A DNA stretch of 64,000 nucleotides, taken from contig NZ_JACHNB010000001.1 in assembly GCF_014205225.1 (NCBI RefSeq), forward strand, positions 8,413,501 through 8,477,500, read 5' to 3'. Both the position numbers and the translations under genes were made by a program. The notes below the pieces were generated by a model. That model saw only the letters and a program-made list of their open reading frames with translations, was not told where the DNA came from and searched no databases. Source of the DNA: Actinoplanes octamycinicus. Its GTDB lineage: Bacteria > Actinomycetota > Actinomycetes > Mycobacteriales > Micromonosporaceae. The stretch's first letter is position 1; each line of letters begins with the position of its first letter. This document shows, one piece after another, positions 42,742 to 50,578 of this stretch.

Positions 42742-43487
42742 CCGGAGATCGCCCGGGCCCACGGCACCAGCCACCGCTCCAGCGCCACCACCAGGTAGAA
42801 CAGCACCGTGCTGAGCAGCGCGAGCAGGATGATCGCGGCGAAGGCGAGCGGCGTGTCCAGCGACATCCCGGACAGCACGATCACCGCGCCGAGACCACCG
42901 CTCGGGTTGTTGATCTCGGCGACCACCGCGCCGATCACCGCCAGGGTGACCGCGACCTTCAGACCGGTGAAGACCTGCGGGAGCGCCCACGGCAGGCGGA
43001 TCTTGACGTACGTCTGCCAGGGCGACGCGGACAGCGACCGGCTCAGCTCGCCCAGTTCGGCCGGCGTCGAGGTGAGCCCGGCCATGGTCGCCACCACCAC
43101 CGGGAACAGGCAGATCAGCACCACCAGCACGATCTTCGGCCGGGTGCCGAAGCCGAGCCAGACCACGAGCAGCGGGGCGAGCGCCACCTTCGGCACCGAG
43201 TTGAGCGCGACCAGCACCGGCAGGGTGGCCCGCTGCACCGCGCGCCAGGCGGTCAGCAGCACCGCCAGCAGCAGGCCGGCGACCACGGCGAGCCCGAACC
43301 CGGCCAGCGTCTCGGTCGCCGTGGCGCCGGTCTCGCGCAGCAGGTAGCCGGGCTGGGCGCGGAACGCCGCGACGATGTCCGGCGGGGCGGGCAGGATGAT
43401 CCGCCGGATCCCGAACACCACGGTGGCCGCCCACCAGAGGACGATCGTGCCGGCCACCCCGGCGACCGGCAGGGCGGCCGCTTTCAC
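42738..43487 (-). CDS. ABC transporter permease, SsuC type
   Basis: A 249-aa membrane protein with about six spans and the binding-protein-dependent EAA loop (ELSRSLSASPWQTYVKIRLP), which docks onto the ATPase. The first segment is LPVAGVAGTIVLWWAATVVFG. The GTG start overlaps the methyltransferase stop by four bases (GTGA), and its own stop overlaps the ATPase start, so all are co-translated. It forms the channel of the importer together with the ATPase and the lipoprotein; the ligand is unknown. Confidence 0.92.
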   Translation of the reverse strand: MKAAALPVAGVAGTIVLWWAATVVFGIRRIILPAPPDIVAAFRAQPGYLLRETGATATETLAGFGLAVVAGLLLAVLLTAWRAVQRATLPVLVALNSVPKVALAPLLVVWLGFGTRPKIVLVVLICLFPVVVATMAGLTSTPAELGELSRSLSASPWQTYVKIRLPWALPQVFTGLKVAVTLAVIGAVVAEINNPSGGLGAVIVLSGMSLDTPLAFAAIILLALLSTVLFYLVVALERWLVPWARAISG

Positions 43488-44272
43488 GGACGGCGTCCCA
43501 GGGTGGAGTAGGTCAGGATGCCGCGGACCACCAGCCGCGGGTCCTCGGCCAGCTCGCCGAGCCGGTCGAGATCAGTTTCGGTGAGCCCGCCGGCGAGCAG
43601 CCCGGCGCGCTGCTGCTCGACGTTGACCGCGATCAGCCGCGCCCCGGCCGTCCCACCCGGCCAGGACCGGGCCCGCACCTCGGTGCTCACGTCGGTGAGC
43701 CCGGCCGCCAGCATCGCGGCGTGCACCCGGCAGCCCCAGGCCGGATCGTTGCCGTTGCCCGGCAGCACCCGCCCGACCAGGATGTCGTAGTAGCGCTCGA
43801 CCAGCTCCGCGGCCGCCGCGTCCGGCGCGGCCAGCACCACCCCGCGGATCGCCGAGGCCCATTCCTCGATCAGGAGCAACCCTTCCGGTACGAGGGACGC
43901 CGCCAGTCTGCGCAGCACGCCGGCCCGGTCGGGCAGGTGGGACAGCACCAGCCGGGCGTGGATCAGGTCCCACGGCGGTTCCGGGACCGGCTCGGTGACC
44001 AGGTCGTGGCGCAGCACCCGGTAGCCCGCGCCGAGCTCCAGGTGCTGTGGCTTCAGGTCGGTGGCCAGCACCGAACCGCCCCGCCCGGCCAGCCATCCGG
44101 CGATGCTGCCGCCGCCCGCGCCGGCCTCCAGGCAGCGCCGGCCGGTGAGGTCGCCGAGCGCGGCGAGCCGTTCCACGGTGAACGGGTCGAGGATCTCGGC
44201 GAGCAGCCGGTGCCGCAACGCCGCGATCGGGTCGTCGTTGTCGAACGAGTAGGTCCCCCGCCGCGTCGTCAT
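43484..44272 (-). CDS. SAM-dependent methyltransferase inside the ABC operon
   Basis: A 262-aa class I methyltransferase. Motif I is CLEAGAGGGSIAGWLAGRGG near residues 48-65, followed by the acidic strand VLATDLKPQHLEL and a motif II/III-like WDLIHARLVLSHLPD. It sits between the substrate-binding lipoprotein gene and the permease gene, with overlaps or a three-base gap on both sides, so it is made with the importer. A methyltransferase is not a usual part of SsuABC/NMT1-type operons; it may modify the imported compound. The methyl acceptor cannot be deduced. Confidence 0.9.
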   Translation of the reverse strand: MTTRRGTYSFDNDDPIAALRHRLLAEILDPFTVERLAALGDLTGRRCLEAGAGGGSIAGWLAGRGGSVLATDLKPQHLELGAGYRVLRHDLVTEPVPEPPWDLIHARLVLSHLPDRAGVLRRLAASLVPEGLLLIEEWASAIRGVVLAAPDAAAAELVERYYDILVGRVLPGNGNDPAWGCRVHAAMLAAGLTDVSTEVRARSWPGGTAGARLIAVNVEQQRAGLLAGGLTETDLDRLGELAEDPRLVVRGILTYSTLGRRP

Positions 44273-44275
44273 CGG

Positions 44276-45265
44276 TCAGCTCGACGGCGCCAGCGCGAAG
44301 TCGACGGCCGCGTCCGGGGTGAGGCTGCCCGGCGGGATCAGCCCGTTCTTCTCCAGGGTGGCGATGGCGCCGGCGACCCGGTCCTTCTCGATCAGCCCGG
44401 ACGTCTTCACATACGGCGTCATCAGGGTGATCTCGCCGACCGCCGCGGTCACGTCCGCAGCCGGCTGCGCCTTCTTCATGATCTCGGCGGCCTCCTGCGG
44501 GTGCTCGATCGTGTACGCCAGCCCCTTGAGCGCCGCGTCCCGGAACCGTCCGGCCAGGTCCGGATCGCCCTGGGTGATGCTGACCGGGGCGATCAGCCCG
44601 TTGCCGTAGAGCTCCGGCAGGTAGGTGCTGTAGGGCATGACCACGGTCTTCTTGCCGCCGGCCGCCTTCTCCAGGCCCTTGGCGCCGATCAGGAAGGTGC
44701 TCAGCGCGTCCACCTGCCCGCCGGCCAGCAGCGCGGGCAGCTGCGGCGGTGGCGCGTTGACCCATTGCACCTTGGACTCGTCGACGCCGGCCAGTTTCGC
44801 GTAGCCCGGGAAGAGCAGCTGGTTCACCGAGCCGGTCGCGGCGCCCAGCTTGTGCCCCTCGAGATCCTTCGGCTTGGCGACCGCGGAGCCCTCCAGCGAG
44901 ATGATCGAGACCAGGGTCTGCTGGTGGATCGCGGCGATCGCCCGGACGTCCCGGTACTGCCCCTTGCCGGCCAGGATCCAGGTGCCGGTCAGGTCGAGGT
45001 TGGCGAACTGCGCCTTGCCGGCCGCGAGAACCTTCAGGTTCTCTCCGGTCGCGGCGCCCAATTGAATGGTGACGTCGATCCCGGCGTCCCGGAAATACCC
45101 CTTCTCCTGGGCCACCCAGGCGAAGGCGTCCCGGCCCACCGCCCCGAAGGCGGTGAGGTAGGTGACCTGGTCAGCGGCGGGTTTGTCGCTGTCCGGCGGT
45201 TCGTCGTCGCCGCATCCTGAGATCAATAAAGCGACAACCACGACGGTGGCGAGAATGCGCTTCAT
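44276..45265 (-). CDS. Substrate-binding lipoprotein, NMT1/SsuA-like
   Basis: A 329-aa extracellular lipoprotein. A signal peptide ends in the lipobox LISGC, with Cys at residue 18 to be lipidated. The mature part is a two-lobed NMT1/THI5-like binding protein: VTYLTAFGAVGRDAFAWVAQ, EKGYFRDAGIDVTIQLG, then LATGSVNQ-like and YLPELYGNGLI segments. Relatives bind sulfonates, nitrate-like ions or HMP-type pyrimidines. GGGGGAC precedes the ATG at a proper distance. As first gene it heads the operon lipoprotein, methyltransferase, permease, ATPase. No TPP riboswitch or other RNA element was recognised in the 211 bp upstream. Confidence 0.92.
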   Translation of the reverse strand: MKRILATVVVVALLISGCGDDEPPDSDKPAADQVTYLTAFGAVGRDAFAWVAQEKGYFRDAGIDVTIQLGAATGENLKVLAAGKAQFANLDLTGTWILAGKGQYRDVRAIAAIHQQTLVSIISLEGSAVAKPKDLEGHKLGAATGSVNQLLFPGYAKLAGVDESKVQWVNAPPPQLPALLAGGQVDALSTFLIGAKGLEKAAGGKKTVVMPYSTYLPELYGNGLIAPVSITQGDPDLAGRFRDAALKGLAYTIEHPQEAAEIMKKAQPAADVTAAVGEITLMTPYVKTSGLIEKDRVAGAIATLEKNGLIPPGSLTPDAAVDFALAPSS

Positions 45266-45476
45266 GACACTGTCCCCCGCATCGGTGACACATTGATCAA
45301 CAACGATACGTATCCGTGTGGCAGCCTAGCCGATCCGTCCGGGCCCGCGGTCGGTTGCGGTTGACCCGTTTTCGGTACGGGGTAGGCGCTCACGGTGCCG
45401 TACCGGGCTGCACCGGGCGGGAGAGACGAGGCAGCCTCCCCGGTTCACGAGGAGGCTGCGGTGGAGCAGTGGCGCA
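45266..45476. other. Intergenic region upstream of the ABC operon
   Basis: Contains the ABC operon promoter and the 3' end signal of the small membrane-protein gene. A 10-bp palindrome GATACGTATC (45305-45314) lies about 40 bp upstream of the lipoprotein start and could be an operator. A hairpin at 45431-45459 is listed separately. Confidence 0.45.
45431..45459 (-). terminator. Hairpin terminator candidate
   Basis: Perfect 9-bp stem GCAGCCTCC / GGAGGCTGC with an 11-base loop, 17 bases past the stop of the minus-strand small membrane-protein gene. There is no U-tract, as is common in high-GC actinobacteria. Confidence 0.65.
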
Positions 45477-45674
45477 TCAGCGGCCGAAGGAGAAGCGGCG
45501 CTTCTTCTGCGGGCGGAAGCCCTGCAGCAGGTCGGCGCCCTGGCGCAGCGCACGGCTGGCCCGGTTCGAGCCGCGCCGGGCCTCGAGGCGGTCGCTCAGC
45601 TTGCGCGCGCCGGCGGCCGCCAGCGGCACCGCGATCGCCATGATCACAAAACGTCGAATCACACCGAAAATCAT
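45477..45674 (-). CDS. Small basic membrane-associated protein
   Basis: A 65-aa protein: one hydrophobic segment near the N-terminus (VIRRFVIMAIAVPLAAAGA) followed by a strongly basic amphipathic tail ending QKKRRFSFGR. No family is recognised. The ATG at 45674 is preferred because GGAG lies nine bases upstream and an AT-rich region around 45711-45720 may serve as -10. A hairpin follows the stop, supporting a real, separately transcribed gene. It is divergent from the class IV aminotransferase. Confidence 0.65.
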   Translation of the reverse strand: MIFGVIRRFVIMAIAVPLAAAGARKLSDRLEARRGSNRASRALRQGADLLQGFRPQKKRRFSFGR

Positions 45675-45759
45675 CGAGAGCACTCCATCACCAGACCGGA
45701 CAATGCTCAATAAATACCCACCTCGGCCGCAAGCCAATCCCGGCTGACACCATGACGCG

Positions 45760-46575
45760 ATGGGACACGTGGAGATCAATGGCGCTCCGGCCTGCGTCGA
45801 GGCGCTGCACCGGGCCGCCACCTGGAACTACGGACACTTCACGTCGATGCAGGCACGGAGGCGTACGGTAGCCGGTCTTGATCTCCATCTCCGCCGCCTC
45901 CGGGAGGCGTCGGCGGACCTCTTCCCCGAGCGGACCCCGCCCGCCGACCGCACGATCGTCGAGCTGATCGAGCATGCGCTCGGCGCCGCGCGGGACGCCT
46001 CGGTCCGGGTCACCGTCCTCCCGGCCGCGGCGGACCCGACCGCCACCGACGTGATGGTGTCCGTCTCCGATCCGGTCCCCGACACGCCGGGCGAGCCGCT
46101 GCGGGTCCGCACCATCGTCTACGAACGCGAGCTACCCCACCTCAAACACGTCGCGACCATGGGCCTGACCTATCACTACCGTGCGGCTCGGAGGGCGGGC
46201 TTCGACGACGTCCTCTTCACCACCCGGAACGGGCAGGTCAGCGAGGGATCAGTCTGGAACGTCGCGTTCTGGGACGGCGAACGGGTGATCTGGCCGGACG
46301 CCCCGCAACTGGCCGGCATCACCATGCAGGTGCTCCGGCTCGGCCTGAAGAAGCTCGGCGTCCCCTACGAGCAGCGGCGGCTCAGCACCGCCGCGCTGGC
46401 CGGCATGCGCGCCGCCGCCGCGGTCAACTCCCATTGCCCGAACCAGCCGATCGCCGCCGTCGACGACGTCGCCCTGCCCGATCACCGCACGCTGACCGGC
46501 CTGCTCCGCGAGGCGTGGCAGCAGGTCCCGTGGGACACCGTCGCGGCCGGCCGTCAGCCCGGCTCGGACTCGTGA
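45760..46575 (+). CDS. Class IV PLP-dependent aminotransferase
   Basis: A 271-aa member of the fold-type IV PLP family (branched-chain aminotransferase, D-amino-acid aminotransferase and aminodeoxychorismate lyase). The likely Schiff-base lysine is in LPHLKHVATMG; the phosphate-binding and signature part is TTRNGQVSEGSVWNVAFWDG, followed by PQLAGITMQVL. The spacing matches the ADCL/BCAT subgroups, but the specific activity is not clear. It is divergent from the small membrane protein and overlaps the convergent gpsA gene by 22 bp. Confidence 0.9.
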   Translation: MGHVEINGAPACVEALHRAATWNYGHFTSMQARRRTVAGLDLHLRRLREASADLFPERTPPADRTIVELIEHALGAARDASVRVTVLPAAADPTATDVMVSVSDPVPDTPGEPLRVRTIVYERELPHLKHVATMGLTYHYRAARRAGFDDVLFTTRNGQVSEGSVWNVAFWDGERVIWPDAPQLAGITMQVLRLGLKKLGVPYEQRRLSTAALAGMRAAAAVNSHCPNQPIAAVDDVALPDHRTLTGLLREAWQQVPWDTVAAGRQPGSDS

Positions 46576-47555
46576 CCGGCCGGGTGGGTGCGGAGCAGCC
46601 CGTCGTAGGCTCGCTCGGCGGTGATGTCGCCGGTGATCACGCGGTGGATGGTGCGGGTGATCGGCATCGCCAGGCCGTGCCGGTCGGCCAGCTGGACAGC
46701 GGCGTGAACGGTCTTGACGCCCTCCGCGACCTGGCCCATCTCGGCGAGGATGTCGTCCAGGCCGCGGCCGCGGCCGAGCTGCTCGCCGACGTGCCGGTTG
46801 CGGCTGTGCGGGCTGATGCAGGTCGCCACCAGGTCGCCCATCCCGGCCAGCCCGGCGAGGGTGCTCGGCTCGCCGCCCATCGCGACCGCCAGCGTGGTCA
46901 GCTCGGCCAGCCCGCGGGAGATCACCCCGGCCCGGGTGTTGTCGCCGACGCCCAGACCCTGGGCGATGCCGGTGGCGATCGCGACGACGTTCTTCAGCGC
47001 GCCGCCGACCTCGCAGCCGATCACGTCGTGGTTGGTGTAGACGCGCAGCAGCCCGCGCCGGAAGACGCGCTGGATCTCGGTGGCGACGGTGAGGTCCTCG
47101 GTCGCGATCACGGTGGCCGCCGCCATCCCGGCCATGATCTCCTTGGCCAGGTTCGGGCCGGTGAGCGCGGCGGCCGGGTGACCCGGCAGCACCTCCTTGA
47201 TCACCTCGGTCATCCGGAGCAGCGAGTCCCGCTCCAGCCCCTTGCTCAGGCTGACCACCGGGATCCACGGATGCAGGTCCGGCTTGACCAGCTCCAGGGT
47301 GGCGCGGAAAGCGCCGGTCGGCACGCCGACGACGAGCAACTCCGCGTGGCCGGCCGCCTCCGCCAGGTCCGAGGTGGCGCGCAGCCGGGCCGGGAGCGGG
47401 AAGCCCTGCAGGTAGCGCTCGTTGGTGTGCTTGGCGTTGATCTCGTCGGCGGTGTCCGGGCTGCGCGCCCAGATCAACGACTCGTGGTCCCGGCGGGTGA
47501 GGACGGACGCGACCGTGGTCCCCCACGAGCCGGCGCCCAGCACGGTGATCCGCAT
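46554..47555 (-). CDS. gpsA: NAD(P)-dependent glycerol-3-phosphate dehydrogenase
   Basis: A 333-aa cytoplasmic enzyme that reduces dihydroxyacetone phosphate to sn-glycerol-3-phosphate for phospholipid synthesis. GAGSWGT at residues 7-13 binds the cofactor. The substrate-binding and catalytic region includes LTGPNLAKEI, GCEVGGALKNVVAIATGIAQ with the catalytic lysine, and NTRAGVISRG. Full length matches the family. The ATG at 47555 has GGAAGGGG upstream, and the long in-frame extension upstream is not used. It is convergent with the aminotransferase. This is a clear essential-type housekeeping gene. Confidence 0.96.
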   Translation of the reverse strand: MRITVLGAGSWGTTVASVLTRRDHESLIWARSPDTADEINAKHTNERYLQGFPLPARLRATSDLAEAAGHAELLVVGVPTGAFRATLELVKPDLHPWIPVVSLSKGLERDSLLRMTEVIKEVLPGHPAAALTGPNLAKEIMAGMAAATVIATEDLTVATEIQRVFRRGLLRVYTNHDVIGCEVGGALKNVVAIATGIAQGLGVGDNTRAGVISRGLAELTTLAVAMGGEPSTLAGLAGMGDLVATCISPHSRNRHVGEQLGRGRGLDDILAEMGQVAEGVKTVHAAVQLADRHGLAMPITRTIHRVITGDITAERAYDGLLRTHPAGHESEPG

Positions 47556-47675
47556 GATTGCCCCTTCCGGCGCACCGGCCTTGAGAATACGGTCACCGGG
47601 GCCGTTGCGAGGTACCGTCCACGCGCTGCCGACGTGCCCCATGCGATGATCAGCGCATGACGATCCGAAAGGCTC

Positions 47676-48824
47676 ATGGCCGCTGACCGCCGGCTCGCGC
47701 TGCACGCGACGCTTCCCGACCGGTACGCCCACGTCGAGGTCCTGGCCTCGACCATCGATCATCTAGGCCGGATCGTGGCGCTGCTCGCCGATCCCGCCGG
47801 TGCGGAGCACTCTCCTCCCTCCGCGCCTTCCTCCCTCTCCGCCGCACCTTCCTCCCTCTCTGCGGCACCTTCCTCCGTTCCTTCCGCACCCTCCTCCCTC
47901 TCCGCCGCAGGCTCTCCCCTCTCCGCCGCAGGCTCTCCCTTCTCCGCCGCACCCTCCTCCCTCTCCGCCGCAGGCTCCTCCCTCTCCGCAGCGAGCTACG
48001 ACGCGACGGCGATCATCTGTGACGGCGCTGAGGTCCACGAGATTCCGCTGCGGGGCCTCGACCTCCGCTTCAACGACATCGATGTCCTCGACGACGGCGT
48101 CGTCCTGTCCGCCGCGCGGTGTGCCCCGACGAGGGTGCCGTTCGAGCGCCGCGGTGAGCCGGTGCCGGAGGACGAGTTGCATCTCACCGAGAACGTCCGG
48201 GTGTTCGACAGCCGCGGTCAGGTCCGGACGTCCTTCTACGCCGGTGACGGCATCGAGCAGCTCGTCACCGATCCGCACGGCACCATCTGGATCAGCTACT
48301 TCGACGAGTCGAACTACTGGTATCCCCGCGCGGACGGCACCCGTTCGTACGGATTCATGAATGGTCTTGCCCGCTGGGACCGGACCGGCGGCGATCCGTG
48401 GATGGTGCCCTTCGACACCCCGGAGGTGTCCTGGTGCGACTGCTATGCGATGAATGTCGGCCGGGACCGGGTCCACGCCTGCCCCTATCCCGATTTCGTC
48501 ATGGTCGAGCTCGGCCCCGCCGAAGTCCGGTCCATCACCCCGAATCCGATCACCCGGTGCAGCGGGCTGGCCGTCGCCGGTGCGGAGTTCGCCCTCTTCG
48601 ACCAGGACCGGGTCGACGACGGCTACCGGTGGAGCATCCGCCGAGGTCGCCGCGACGGCGACGAGATCGTCGAGGTCGGCCGCGAGCAGCTGCTGCTACC
48701 CGACGGACGACACCCATCCGGCTGGGGCCGCGGCAAGATCGGCCGAGACGAGAAGCTGTACCTGCACGAGAACGGCAACCCCCGGCGCTGGTACCGCTAC
48801 GACCTCGACCCGGCGACAAGCTGA
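47676..48824 (+). CDS. Uncharacterised protein with serine/alanine/proline repeat insert
   Basis: A 382-aa protein, probably cytoplasmic. The N-terminal ~45 residues look globular, then residues ~48-105 are a tandem repeat of SAAPSSL and SAAGSPL heptapeptides (21-bp unit). After that a beta-rich region begins (DATAIICDGAEVHEIPLRGL), with LVTDPHGTIWISYFDES and WCDCYAMNVG, resembling the blades of a beta-propeller. No catalytic motif was found and I do not recognise the family. AAAGG precedes the ATG at a normal distance. Without the repeat the protein would be about 320 aa, which suggests the insert was added to an existing domain. Confidence 0.75.
   Translation: MAADRRLALHATLPDRYAHVEVLASTIDHLGRIVALLADPAGAEHSPPSAPSSLSAAPSSLSAAPSSVPSAPSSLSAAGSPLSAAGSPFSAAPSSLSAAGSSLSAASYDATAIICDGAEVHEIPLRGLDLRFNDIDVLDDGVVLSAARCAPTRVPFERRGEPVPEDELHLTENVRVFDSRGQVRTSFYAGDGIEQLVTDPHGTIWISYFDESNYWYPRADGTRSYGFMNGLARWDRTGGDPWMVPFDTPEVSWCDCYAMNVGRDRVHACPYPDFVMVELGPAEVRSITPNPITRCSGLAVAGAEFALFDQDRVDDGYRWSIRRGRRDGDEIVEVGREQLLLPDGRHPSGWGRGKIGRDEKLYLHENGNPRRWYRYDLDPATS
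47812..47992 (+). repeat. 21-bp in-frame tandem repeat
   Basis: About eight imperfect copies of a 21-bp unit such as TCCCTCTCCGCCGCACCTTCC, encoding SAAPSSL/SAAGSPL heptapeptides. The composition is pyrimidine-rich on the coding strand, unlike flanking DNA. Confidence 0.88.
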
Positions 48825-48979
48825 TGCCGCATGCGGCTGCCTCCGGCTCCTTCCCCGCCGCGCCGACTTCGCCTAGTCGCCGTCGCTCGCCGCCCCCTCC
48901 ACCCTGCTCGCCATCACCACATCGCTGCCTCGGCGTGGTCAGCCTCCCATCGGCCGGAGAGCTGAGCGTCACAGCGGGA

Positions 48980-49016
48980 TTGACCTGGAGTGCGGTTCAA
49001 GTTCGACGATCTCGGC
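48980..49016 (+). promoter_or_regulatory. MerR-type promoter with 19-bp spacer, leaderless
   Basis: TTGACC (48980-48985) and GACGAT (49005-49010) are separated by exactly 19 bp, the over-long spacing typical of MerR-activated promoters. The spacer TGGAGTGCGGTTCAAGTTC resembles the ACCTGGAGTGCACTCCAGGT dyad of MerR-family operators, with a diverged right half. The -10 ends six bases before the ATG at 49017, so the transcript should be leaderless. Confidence 0.65.
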
Positions 49017-49418
49017 ATGACTGAGATCGCTGACATCGAGCAGGTCGTCGCCAAGGTCGCGCACGCGCAGCGCCATGAGCTGGTGGACGAGTTCGTCGCC
49101 CTGTTCCGGGAGGATGCGGTGTGGACCACCGGTGCCGGGAAGCTCCTCATCGGCCGGGACGAGATCGCCGCCTTCACCCGCGAGGTGCTGACCGGCGCGA
49201 TGAAAGGCCTGATTCCTTCGTACGAGGTGGTGCACGTGCTGTTCATCCGCCCGGACGTGGCGGCGGTCAAGGTGCGGCAGCGGTACTTCACGCCGGACGG
49301 AGAACTGGTGGCCGAGATGGGTGAGGGCAGCCCGCTCTACGTGATGGCCAGGGAGGATGGCCGCTGGTTGCTGACCGCGAACCAGAACACGCTGGTGGCA
49401 GCAGCCGTCCCTTCGTGA
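49017..49418 (+). CDS. SnoaL-like protein (SgcJ/EcaC type)
   Basis: A 133-aa NTF2-fold protein of the SnoaL-like SgcJ/EcaC type: IADIEQVVAKVAHAQRHELV, then EFVALFREDAVWTTGAGKLL, and the closing RQRYFTPDGELVAEMGEGSP with LYVMAREDGRWLLTANQNT. Such proteins can be isomerases, cyclases or accessory oxidative factors of small-molecule metabolism. The ATG at 49017 is used, not the GTG at 48990, because a MerR-type promoter places the -10 box just six bases upstream. A MerR-family regulator should control it, but none is encoded in the window. Confidence 0.83.
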   Translation: MTEIADIEQVVAKVAHAQRHELVDEFVALFREDAVWTTGAGKLLIGRDEIAAFTREVLTGAMKGLIPSYEVVHVLFIRPDVAAVKVRQRYFTPDGELVAEMGEGSPLYVMAREDGRWLLTANQNTLVAAAVPS

Positions 49419-49472
49419 CTCAAGGGTGCTGGGTGACTGGTCCCGCGTGATGGCTCCGTTCAGCTTCCACGG

Positions 49473-49667
49473 CGGAACCGGTCCGGCCTCGGCTCAGCAC
49501 CGATGGCAAGGCTGGGCCAGTTCCGCCCGACTCGCCACCGATAGCGAGGCTGGATCGGCCCCGCCCCGACCCAGCACCGATGGCGGGGCTGAACCGGCCC
49601 GGCCTCGGCTCACCGGTGATGGCGAGGTGGGACCGGCCCGCCCTGACTCACGAGCCGAGGGCGGAAC
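49473..49667. repeat. Intergenic array of ~39-bp imperfect repeats
   Basis: Five degenerate units of about 39 bp between convergent genes; each contains a variant of GCACCGATGGCGGGGCT followed by GGACCGGCCC. The array begins about 55 bp after the SnoaL-like gene and ends near the stop of the PPOX gene. No coding potential is evident. Confidence 0.75.
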
Positions 49668-49687
49668 CGACCGCGCTCTGGCTGCGC

Positions 49688-50077
49688 CTACTGGAAGCTG
49701 ACGGCGGTGGGGCGGACCACCAGGACAACGCGGTGCTCGGCGTCGCCGGGCGGGCCGTCGAACTGCATGCCGTACCGGTCGGCCAGCGTGGCGAAGAACT
49801 CAGCGCCCGGGTCCGGGTCGGTGCGCTCCAGGACGCCGCGAACCTCCAGGTAGCGGTAGGGCTGGTCGGGGTCGTTCACCGAGAGGCTGATCCGGGGCTC
49901 GGCCTGCACGTTGTGGAACTTGCGGCGGATCGTGGTGTTGGTGAAGTACAGATACGTGCCGTCGTAGCTGAACCACATCGGATTGACCTGCGGCTGGCCG
50001 TCGGGGCGGGTGGTGCCGAGGTGGCCGAAGAGCGGGCGCTCGAGAAGGTCAACGTGGCTGTCCGGAATGACACTCAT
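49688..50077 (-). CDS. PPOX-class F420- or flavin-dependent oxidoreductase
   Basis: A 129-aa split-barrel protein of the pyridoxamine 5'-phosphate oxidase-like class, with F420-dependent actinobacterial members. RPLFGHLGTTRPDGQPQVNP, then MWFSYDGTYLYFTNTTIRRK and YRYLEVRGVLERTDPD are hallmark segments. It is expected to be a cytoplasmic homodimer acting as a reductase on an unknown small molecule. The ATG at 50077 has the -10 box TATGGT six bases upstream on its strand, giving a leaderless mRNA. It is divergent from a MarR regulator, with a perfect palindrome between them. Confidence 0.9.
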   Translation of the reverse strand: MSVIPDSHVDLLERPLFGHLGTTRPDGQPQVNPMWFSYDGTYLYFTNTTIRRKFHNVQAEPRISLSVNDPDQPYRYLEVRGVLERTDPDPGAEFFATLADRYGMQFDGPPGDAEHRVVLVVRPTAVSFQ

Positions 50078-50083
50078 GGGTCG

Positions 50084-50119
50084 ACCATATATCAGTGCTC
50101 TGATACTCCGCAGTACACT
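50084..50119. promoter_or_regulatory. Divergent leaderless promoters with MarR-type operator
   Basis: The perfect palindrome TATCAG-TGCT-CTGATA (50090-50105) lies between two -10 boxes: TATGGT for the PPOX gene (minus, 50089-50084) and TACACT for the MarR gene (50114-50119). Each -10 ends six bases before its start codon. A bound MarR protein would cover the minus -10 edge and the plus -35 area. Confidence 0.7.
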
Positions 50120-50125
50120 GTCGCC

Positions 50126-50578
50126 ATGGAACTCGGTGATCGTCTCGGGCTTGTGATCAAGCGGGCGGAGCAGGCGCTGATCGCGCGCAAGACGGCGGCG
50201 CTCCGGGAGTTCGAGCTGACCGTGCCGCAATACGCGGCGTTGCTGCTGCTGGCGTCGGCCGAGGGGATGTCCGCGGCCCAGCTCGCCCGCGAGTCGATGG
50301 TCACCCCGCAGACCATGTCCACCGTGCTGGCGAACCTGGAGGCGAAAGGCCTGATCGCCCGCACGCCGTCCCCGATGCACCAGAAACTGGTGGTCAACCG
50401 CGTGACCCCGGCCGGCCACGCCGTGCTGACCGAAGCCGACGCGGCGGCCAGCCGGATCGAGAGCCGGCTGGCCGCCGCGTTCAGCGACGACGAGCGCGAT
50501 CAGTTCCGCGCGCTGCTGGAGCGTGCGATCAACGAGCTCACGCGCGAGCCCGCGCCGACCAGCGAGCCCACGCCGTAG
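50126..50578 (+). CDS. MarR-family transcriptional regulator
   Basis: A 150-aa winged-helix dimeric regulator. The DNA-binding part is LTVPQYAALLLLASAEGMSA, AQLARESMVTPQTMSTVLAN, then LEAKGLIARTPSPMHQKLVV as the wing. It likely binds the palindrome at 50090-50105 and represses both itself and the divergent PPOX gene; the ligand is unknown. The last residues (REPAPTSEPTP) are encoded by the first unit of a tandem repeat array that continues downstream and supplies the TAG stop, so the tail is probably not conserved. Confidence 0.92.
   Translation: MELGDRLGLVIKRAEQALIARKTAALREFELTVPQYAALLLLASAEGMSAAQLARESMVTPQTMSTVLANLEAKGLIARTPSPMHQKLVVNRVTPAGHAVLTEADAAASRIESRLAAAFSDDERDQFRALLERAINELTREPAPTSEPTP

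Noticed and set aside
45266..45476. TPP riboswitch before the NMT1-like operon
   Set aside because: The CTGAGA and paired helix motifs expected of a TPP aptamer were not seen.
49473..49667. CRISPR array
   Set aside because: Units are degenerate along their whole length with no distinction between conserved repeat and unique spacer, and no cas genes are present.
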